Source: Oscillospiraceae bacterium (GTDB lineage Bacteria; Bacillota; Clostridia; Oscillospirales; Ruminococcaceae). From it: a stretch of DNA of 11,041 nucleotides. The position numbers and the translations under genes are program-made. Positions 6,137-11,041 of the stretch are shown here, one piece after another (within the stretch, counting starts at the first letter, position 1; the number at the start of each line of letters is the position of its first letter). The stretch lies in NCBI GenBank assembly GCA_900762805.1, contig CAAFHY010000127.1, positions 1 through 11,041 of the forward strand. The letters are read 5' to 3'. The notes beneath the pieces were generated by a model. The model did no database searches. It was not told where the DNA came from and worked only from the letters and a program-made list of their open reading frames with translations.

Positions 6137-7870
6137 TCACAGCTTCCAGCTCACGGCCTGCTCGCGCCCGCCGATAAAGCGGCGGTAGATGCCCTCCTGC
6201 GCCAGCAGCTCGCTGTGGGTGCCGCGCTGCACGATGCGGCCGCCGTCAACCACCAATATCTGGTCGGCACCCTGCACCGTTTTGAGCCGGTGCGCGATCA
6301 TGAGGATGGTCTTTTCGCGCGTCAGCGCCTCGATGGCCTCCATCAGCTCCTGCTCGTTTTCGGGATCGACGTTGGCGGTGGCCTCGTCAAGCACGATGAT
6401 GGGCGAGTCCTTCATGATGGCGCGCGCAATGCTGATGCGCTGCCGCTCGCCGCCCGAAAGCGAGCCGCCGCTCTCGCCGATGACCGTTTCATATCCGTCA
6501 GGCAGCGCCATGATGAAATCGTGGCAGCGGGCCTTGCGGGCGGCCTCTATGACGGCCTCCATCGGCGCGTCGGGCTGGCCGAAGCGGATGTTGTTGGCAA
6601 TGGTATCCTTAAACAGATAGACATTCTGGAATACAAAGCTGAAGTTTTTCATCAGACTGTCCATGCTGTAATCGCGCACATCGCGGCCGCCCAGCGTCAC
6701 TGAGCCGGCGTCAACGTCCCAGAAGCGCGAGAGGAGGTGGCAGAGCGTCGTCTTGCCGCCGCCCGACGGCCCCACAATGGCGGTGGTCGTGCGCTCCGGC
6801 GCTGTCAGCGAGATGCCGTCGATGATCTTCTTCTTATCATAGGAAAAGACGATGCCGTCGGCCCGAAGCTCATGGGAGGCGGGTGTGATATCCTCACCCG
6901 AAATGTCCATGGCGGGCAGCGCCAGTATCTCGTTGGCGCGGTCGATGCAGGTATCGACGACACGCAGCAGTGCCGAATGGGTGCCGGCCTGCTCCAGCCC
7001 CTCAGTCACGAGGAAGGAGCAGACGACCATGACGACGGCATTGAGCAGACTCATCGAGCCGCCGATGCAGAACAGGACGGCCAGCACGGTGATGGACACG
7101 CCGATCAGCTTGGCCACAGCATTCTGAAGACTCATGAAGGGCACCAGCTTGAGCTCCATATCGGTGTTGGCGGCCACGTTCTCATCAATGGCCTGCTCGA
7201 CCCGCCGGTTATAGCGGCCCGTAAGATGGTAGGACTTGACCTCGGCAATGCCCTTGATATATTCCAGAACCCGCTCGACAACGGCGGTATCGGTCCTGAT
7301 CTTGACGGGCGTCATGGCGTGCGAGGCCCTTTGCAGCAGCCTGTTGGCACCATAATACACGATAAGGCCGCCCGCTGTCAACAGACCGATGCGCCAGTCG
7401 AAGGCAAACAGCATCAGTGTGACGATAGCGGTTGAGAAAAGCCCCTCAGTCACGAACATGACGACGCGCGTCCCGACATCCGACAGGTTCTCCATTGTGT
7501 TGGTGGTGACCGACGTGATATAGCCGAGGCTGTTCTCATTGAAATAGCCCATCGGGAGGTAGCGCATATGCTCGGCTATCTCGATGCGCTTGCCGGCCGC
7601 CGTACCGTAGCCGGCCTGGGTCTGCAGGATGGTGGCAAAGTATTTGGTGAGTGACGAGCCCACCACCGACGCCAGCATGATGCCGAACGTCAGCCAGATG
7701 ACCCCGCCGGTGATATTCCTGTCAAGGATAGCCCCCATCATGACAGCCACAGCGGGGATCTTCATGGCATTGAGCAGCGCCCCTGCGACGCCCAGCACGA
7801 TGGATATCCAAAAGCGGCGGCGGTCAGAGGGACTGCAAAAGCGGAAAAATTTCTTCAATATCTCAAGCAT
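6137..7870 (-). CDS. ABC transporter half-molecule, second of the AraC-linked pair
   Basis: This 577-aa protein has a membrane domain (about residues 20-290, spans near 21-50, 57-80, 133-180 and 250-290) and an ATPase domain. The motifs are Walker A GPSGGGKT (367-374), Q-loop FQNVYLF (414-420), signature LSGGE (471-475), Walker B IIVLDE (491-496) and H527. The ATG at 7870 overlaps the end of the upstream ABC gene by 8 nt and has GGAGGAGG at 7877-7884. The closest well-known systems with this arrangement (AraC regulator plus two exporter-fold half-transporters) are YbtP/YbtQ of the yersiniabactin system, which import metal-siderophore complexes despite the exporter fold. The iron-box match upstream of the operon and the ZIP gene downstream fit a metal role, but a drug-exporter role cannot be excluded from sequence alone. 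Both this protein and its partner keep all catalytic residues. Confidence 0.92.
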   Translation of the reverse strand: MLEILKKFFRFCSPSDRRRFWISIVLGVAGALLNAMKIPAVAVMMGAILDRNITGGVIWLTFGIMLASVVGSSLTKYFATILQTQAGYGTAAGKRIEIAEHMRYLPMGYFNENSLGYITSVTTNTMENLSDVGTRVVMFVTEGLFSTAIVTLMLFAFDWRIGLLTAGGLIVYYGANRLLQRASHAMTPVKIRTDTAVVERVLEYIKGIAEVKSYHLTGRYNRRVEQAIDENVAANTDMELKLVPFMSLQNAVAKLIGVSITVLAVLFCIGGSMSLLNAVVMVVCSFLVTEGLEQAGTHSALLRVVDTCIDRANEILALPAMDISGEDITPASHELRADGIVFSYDKKKIIDGISLTAPERTTTAIVGPSGGGKTTLCHLLSRFWDVDAGSVTLGGRDVRDYSMDSLMKNFSFVFQNVYLFKDTIANNIRFGQPDAPMEAVIEAARKARCHDFIMALPDGYETVIGESGGSLSGGERQRISIARAIMKDSPIIVLDEATANVDPENEQELMEAIEALTREKTILMIAHRLKTVQGADQILVVDGGRIVQRGTHSELLAQEGIYRRFIGGREQAVSWKL

Positions 7871-9632
7871 GGGCGGCCTCCTCCAGCCTGTCTTTGGATG
7901 CGATGTGGGCGTTCCACAGCTTTTCATAGAGCGGACAGCTGCACAGCAGCTCGCTGTGCCGGCCGACGCCCTCGATGCGGCCGTCATGTACAACGGCGAT
8001 CTGGTCGGCGTCGGTAACGGTGGACAGCCGGTGGGCAATGACGATGAGCGTCTTTCCCTTGACCAGCCGCGCCACCGATTGCTGGATGATGGCCTCATTT
8101 TCGGGGTCGGTATAGGCGGTGGCTTCATCGAGAATGACGATGGGCGCGTTCTTCAGCATGGCGCGGGCGATGCTGATGCGCTGCCGCTCGCCGCCCGAAA
8201 GATGCCCGCCGCCGCTGCCGACAACGGTATCAAAGCCGTTTTCCAGCTCCATGATAAAGTCGTAGCAGCCGCAGTCGCGCGCGGCCTGCTCGACCTGCTC
8301 ATCGGTCGCCGACAGGTCGCCCATGCGGATATTTTCGCGCACCGTCGTGTCAAACAGGAAGCTTTCCTGCGAAACATAGGCCACCAGACTGTGGTAGCGG
8401 TCAGCCGATATTTTTCGGATATCGGCGCCGCCGATGGTGATGCTGCCGCTGCCGACGTCCCAATAGGAGGCGATCAGCTTGGCGATGGTCGATTTTCCGC
8501 CGCCCGACGGGCCGACCAGCGCGTTGACGGTGCCGCTGCAGAAAGTCAGGCTGACGCCGTGCAGCACCTCCGTCTCGCCGTAGCCGAAGCGGACATCGTT
8601 CAGCGCCATGGTGCTGTCCTTCAGAACAGCTTCGTCGCTCTGCGGCCGGGGCATCTCATCGGCATCTATGATGCCGGCGACCTCGCCCATGACCGTGCCC
8701 AGCTTGCCCAGATCGTCACTGAATTTCATGCAGCCGATAATGGGCGTAATCAGTCCCATGGCAAGGATGATGATAAGAATGAAATCGGAAACCGCCAGCG
8801 TGCCTCCGCGCACCAGCAGCCCGCCGATGGGCAGCACCGTCAGCAGCGTGGCCGGCATGATATTCAGGGCAAAGGTGAAATAGACATTGCACTTTTTCAT
8901 CCAGTCAACATAGCTGGCCGCGCTCTCCTTGGCGGCAGCCACAAGCTTTTCATAGGAGCTTCTGGTCTTGCCAAAAACCTTGATAACCTCGATGCCGCTG
9001 ATGTATTCGACCGCCGTATCATTGAGCGCCTTGGTGGCGCGCACGGTGCGGGCGTATCTCTCCTCATAGCCCGAAAACATCATCATGAAGCAGAACATCC
9101 CAAGGGGCAGCGTGATGAGCGCTGCCAGCGCCATGCGCCAGTCGATGCAGAACAGGTAGATCAGCGTCGCGACGACGACACAGGCGTTGCTGGTCATCTC
9201 CGGGACGACGTGCGCCAACGTCGTTTCGATACTGTCAACACGCTCAACCAGGATGTTTTTCAGCTCGCCGGAGCCGCGGCTTATCACATCGCCCAGCGGC
9301 ATGCGCGCAAGCTTGGCCAGCCCCTGCCGGCGAATATTGCCCAGCACCGCAAAGGTGGCCTGGTGCGAGGCGGATGTTGACAGCGAATGGAATATTACCC
9401 GCAGCAGCCACAGCCCCGCCAGCAGCGCAAGCTGGGGCACATAGCTGGCAAAGGGCGTTCCGCCGGCCAGCAGCTTCTGTATGATCTGCGCCAGCACCAG
9501 AAACGGCAGCATCTGGCAGAGCGCGCCCAGCATGGCCAGCGCAACACTGAGTATATACCGCCCCTTCTTCTGCCCGACAAAGGTCATGACCCAATCAAAG
9601 GTGCTTTTTTGCTTTGGTTTTTTCTTGTTCAC
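7863..9632 (-). CDS. ABC transporter half-molecule, first of the AraC-linked pair
   Basis: This 589-aa protein opens with a Lys-rich cytosolic stretch (MNKKKPKQKS), then has membrane spans near 25-55, 66-85, 146-187 and 252-300. The ATPase domain follows with Walker A GPSGGGKS (374-381), Q-loop SQESFLF (421-427), signature LSGGE (478-482), Walker B IVILDE (498-503) and H534. It starts with GTG, and that GTGA overlaps the stop of the AraC gene by 4 nt. AAAGGA (9639-9644) lies 6 nt upstream, so translation is probably coupled to the regulator. It should pair with the next gene's product as a heterodimer. No solute-binding protein gene is visible, which fits exporter-fold importers of the YbtPQ/IrtAB kind as well as true exporters. 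The metallophore-import assignment is an inference from context. Confidence 0.92.
   Translation of the reverse strand: MNKKKPKQKSTFDWVMTFVGQKKGRYILSVALAMLGALCQMLPFLVLAQIIQKLLAGGTPFASYVPQLALLAGLWLLRVIFHSLSTSASHQATFAVLGNIRRQGLAKLARMPLGDVISRGSGELKNILVERVDSIETTLAHVVPEMTSNACVVVATLIYLFCIDWRMALAALITLPLGMFCFMMMFSGYEERYARTVRATKALNDTAVEYISGIEVIKVFGKTRSSYEKLVAAAKESAASYVDWMKKCNVYFTFALNIMPATLLTVLPIGGLLVRGGTLAVSDFILIIILAMGLITPIIGCMKFSDDLGKLGTVMGEVAGIIDADEMPRPQSDEAVLKDSTMALNDVRFGYGETEVLHGVSLTFCSGTVNALVGPSGGGKSTIAKLIASYWDVGSGSITIGGADIRKISADRYHSLVAYVSQESFLFDTTVRENIRMGDLSATDEQVEQAARDCGCYDFIMELENGFDTVVGSGGGHLSGGERQRISIARAMLKNAPIVILDEATAYTDPENEAIIQQSVARLVKGKTLIVIAHRLSTVTDADQIAVVHDGRIEGVGRHSELLCSCPLYEKLWNAHIASKDRLEEAAHA
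7877..7884 (-). promoter_or_regulatory. Ribosome-binding site fixing the second minus-strand ABC start
   Basis: GGAGGAGG on the minus strand lies 6 nt before the ATG at 7870. It rules out an in-frame ATG at 8128, which would add 86 Pro/Ser/Arg-rich residues overlapping the ATPase domain of the upstream gene. Confidence 0.85.
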
Positions 9633-10981
9633 TTGATTTCCTTTCTTCCGTTGCTTTTTCGGTATTCAAGAGGTGTCGCGCCGAACCGCGCCCGGAAAAC
9701 CTGCCCAAACTTCCCGGCGTTCTCATAGCCGCACTGCGCGGCGATTGCGGTCACCTTCATGCCGCGTTCGGTCAGCAGCAGCTCGGCGGCGCGCTCCATG
9801 CGGCGTCCGGTAACATAGCTGTGGATCGACTGGCCGTAGACAGCCTTGAAGCACTGCTTCATCTGCGTCAGGCCGATTTCAAAGCGCTCGGCCAGCTCGG
9901 CCTGCGTGTGATCGGTACACAGGTCGCCCACGAGAAGATCGTGGATGCCGTGGATCTTTTCGACCTGACTGCGGTAAAAATAGGGCTTGCGCGCGCCGCC
10001 CGCGACCGGCTCCAGCCCTTTCAGGTAGACCAGCAGCTCCAGCGCCTTGAGCTTGAAGTATTCGGTGCGCAGCTGCCGGGGCAGCATATAGAGCTGCGCG
10101 AACAGATTATCGACCGTCGGGTCGGCCGCAACGGTGTAGGGCCGCCCGTCGCGGCAGAAGCGGTCGGCCAGCGCCCGCAGATCGACATCAAAGGCCGGCA
10201 TTTCGCGCCGGATGGCGGCCTCGGCCACACCCAGCTGAAAGGCGATGGTGACGCCGTGATAATGGCAGAGCGGAAAGCGGACGGGGCCGCGGTGGTGAAC
10301 ACGGGTATCGATGCGCATCTCTCCCCGGTCGAGACAGCAGCAGGCATCGCCGGAGGTCATTTCAAGGCTCCCCTCCCGGCAGTGGTCAACGACCAGCACA
10401 TCCACCCGGCTCTCAAACTGCGAAAAGCAGTTCTCCATGTGGAAGTCGTTGAACATGATGTAGACACCGTCGAAGGCGCGGTATATGGTCATCAGGCCCT
10501 CCCCGCTCTCGTTGGCGGTCTTCATGACCTTGCACACGTCGTTGGCGATCACCATATCGACGCCGCTGCCTGCCATGCCGTCGTCGAGCTGGTCCCAGAC
10601 CGAGCGGATATCGGGGGCCGCGGCAGCTGGCGCCGGGGCAGGCGGGAAAGCGGGCGGCCGTGACGCGGCAGACGGGGAAGTCGGCGGCGAATCGGGTGGC
10701 GGAACACCGCCGGGCAGCACAGCGGAAAAATCGCGGCAGCTCTGCACAGACGGGTCCGCTTGATCTGACCGGCAGCCTGCCTTCTCACCGGCGGAGGCGG
10801 CAGACATCCCCAAGCCGGCCGGCCGGGCTGCCTGTCTGCTTTCACCGGACATCTGCGCGGGCAGCGGCGCCACCTGACAGCCGGCCGTCGCTTCCGAATT
10901 TTCAAAAACAGGCGGCGCGGCCGCCTTCTCTATGAGCCGGCTCGCCGCAGCTATCTGTATGCTTTCACAGTCCTTCGGCAC
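9629..10981 (-). CDS. AraC-family transcriptional regulator with long N-terminal extension
   Basis: This 450-aa regulator has two C-terminal helix-turn-helix units: residues ~358-382 (TQAELAERFEIGLTQMKQCF) and ~409-441 (KVTAIAAQCGYENAGKFGQV, ending in the typical FGATPLEYR). Residues ~126-330 look like the effector domain, with strands such as GVYIMFNDFHMENC and a FPLCHYHG segment (237-243). AraC proteins are usually near 300 residues. Here ~125 extra N-terminal residues are rich in Pro, Ala and Ser (strongest at 90-123) and look disordered. The GTG start at 10981 is supported by GGGAGGAG 6 nt upstream, so the extension is probably translated. It heads the minus-strand operon and overlaps the first ABC gene by 4 nt, as expected for a local activator responding to the transported compound, like YbtA or PchR. 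A cluster of three Cys (214-216) in the effector domain is unusual. Confidence 0.9.
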   Translation of the reverse strand: MPKDCESIQIAAASRLIEKAAAPPVFENSEATAGCQVAPLPAQMSGESRQAARPAGLGMSAASAGEKAGCRSDQADPSVQSCRDFSAVLPGGVPPPDSPPTSPSAASRPPAFPPAPAPAAAAPDIRSVWDQLDDGMAGSGVDMVIANDVCKVMKTANESGEGLMTIYRAFDGVYIMFNDFHMENCFSQFESRVDVLVVDHCREGSLEMTSGDACCCLDRGEMRIDTRVHHRGPVRFPLCHYHGVTIAFQLGVAEAAIRREMPAFDVDLRALADRFCRDGRPYTVAADPTVDNLFAQLYMLPRQLRTEYFKLKALELLVYLKGLEPVAGGARKPYFYRSQVEKIHGIHDLLVGDLCTDHTQAELAERFEIGLTQMKQCFKAVYGQSIHSYVTGRRMERAAELLLTERGMKVTAIAAQCGYENAGKFGQVFRARFGATPLEYRKSNGRKEIK

Positions 10982-10987
10982 GAACGT

Positions 10988-10995
10988 CTCCTCCC
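10988..10995 (-). promoter_or_regulatory. Ribosome-binding site fixing the AraC GTG start
   Basis: GGGAGGAG on the minus strand is 6 nt before the GTG at 10981. It supports translation of the whole N-terminal extension over internal Met starts at residues 44, 59 or 136; I did not identify comparably strong sites there. Confidence 0.8.
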
Positions 10996-11023
10996 TTTCC
11001 CGGCCGAGACAGCCGTTTCCATT

Positions 11024-11041
11024 TTCGGTTAGCCTGCGCTA
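11024..11041. promoter_or_regulatory. Candidate DtxR/IdeR-type metal-regulator box (cut by window edge)
   Basis: The plus strand reads TTCGGTTAGCCTGCGCTA. The known 19-bp DtxR/IdeR box is TTAGGTTAGSCTAACCTAA, and 14 of the 18 visible positions agree, including an unbroken nine-base run GGTTAGCCT across the centre. The right half-site is degenerate and its last base lies outside the window. It is about 43 nt upstream of the AraC start, where a repressor could block transcription of the whole minus-strand operon. A Clostridia regulator of this family binding here is an inference. Confidence 0.5.

Noticed and set aside
6429..6460. 32-nt exact repeat shared with 8170-8201
   Set aside because: Both copies encode the conserved ABC signature stretch (LSGGERQRISIA region) of paralogous genes, so the identity follows from protein conservation and shared codon use.
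7871..8128. Upstream in-frame extension of the second minus-strand ABC protein
   Set aside because: The 86 residues are Pro/Ser/Arg-rich and overlap the ATPase domain of the upstream gene in another frame; the ATG at 7870 has a strong ribosome-binding site.
7629..9380. 583-aa open frame on the plus strand opposite the minus-strand ABC genes
   Set aside because: It is antisense to two ATPase domains, shows no domain of its own, and spans the junction of two real genes; a shadow of biased codon use.
9614..10663. 349-aa plus-strand open frame opposite the AraC gene
   Set aside because: The minus strand carries two clear helix-turn-helix units and a good ribosome-binding site; the plus frame has neither domain nor start signal.

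Overview
The window suggests a high-GC member of the Firmicutes, most likely a Clostridia/Oscillospiraceae-type gut anaerobe. The reasons are purine-rich Shine-Dalgarno sites ahead of the genes, a LytTR regulator paired with a GHKL kinase, paired ABC half-transporters of Firmicutes type, and strongly GC-biased third codon positions. That bias also leaves long meaningless open frames on the opposite strand. I see no tRNA, rRNA, CRISPR array, transposase, integrase or phage gene.

Left half, plus strand (1-5104): the 3' part of a LytTR response regulator gene (cut by the window edge), a short soluble GHKL histidine-kinase-like protein, then two ABC half-transporters (609 and 629 aa) whose genes overlap by 14 nt. 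The 204-nt gap between kinase and transporters holds a compact control region. It has two perfect 10-bp direct repeats offset by 21 bp (the spacing used by LytTR regulators), a 10-bp-stem intrinsic terminator with a T6 tract, and an extended -10 promoter (TGCTACAAT) just after it. The simplest reading is that the two-component pair controls the exporter-like ABC pair. Its substrate is unknown.

Middle (5105-5245): a convergent junction with a perfect 16-bp-stem hairpin, probably a two-way terminator.

Right half, minus strand (10981 down to 5246): an AraC-family regulator with an unusual ~125-residue Pro/Ala-rich N-terminal extension, then two ABC half-transporters joined to it by 4-nt and 8-nt overlaps, then, after 108 nt containing a GC-rich near-palindrome, a ZIP-family metal transporter of GufA type. 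At the right edge, about 43 nt upstream of the AraC start, lies an 18-nt match (14 identities) to the DtxR/IdeR iron box, cut by the window end. AraC regulator, paired exporter-fold ABC proteins, a metal-regulator box and a ZIP permease together suggest metal or metallophore uptake, by analogy with YbtA/YbtP/YbtQ-type loci. That substrate is an inference.

The window therefore holds two unrelated ABC heterodimer systems facing each other, each with its own regulator. All four ATPase domains look intact.
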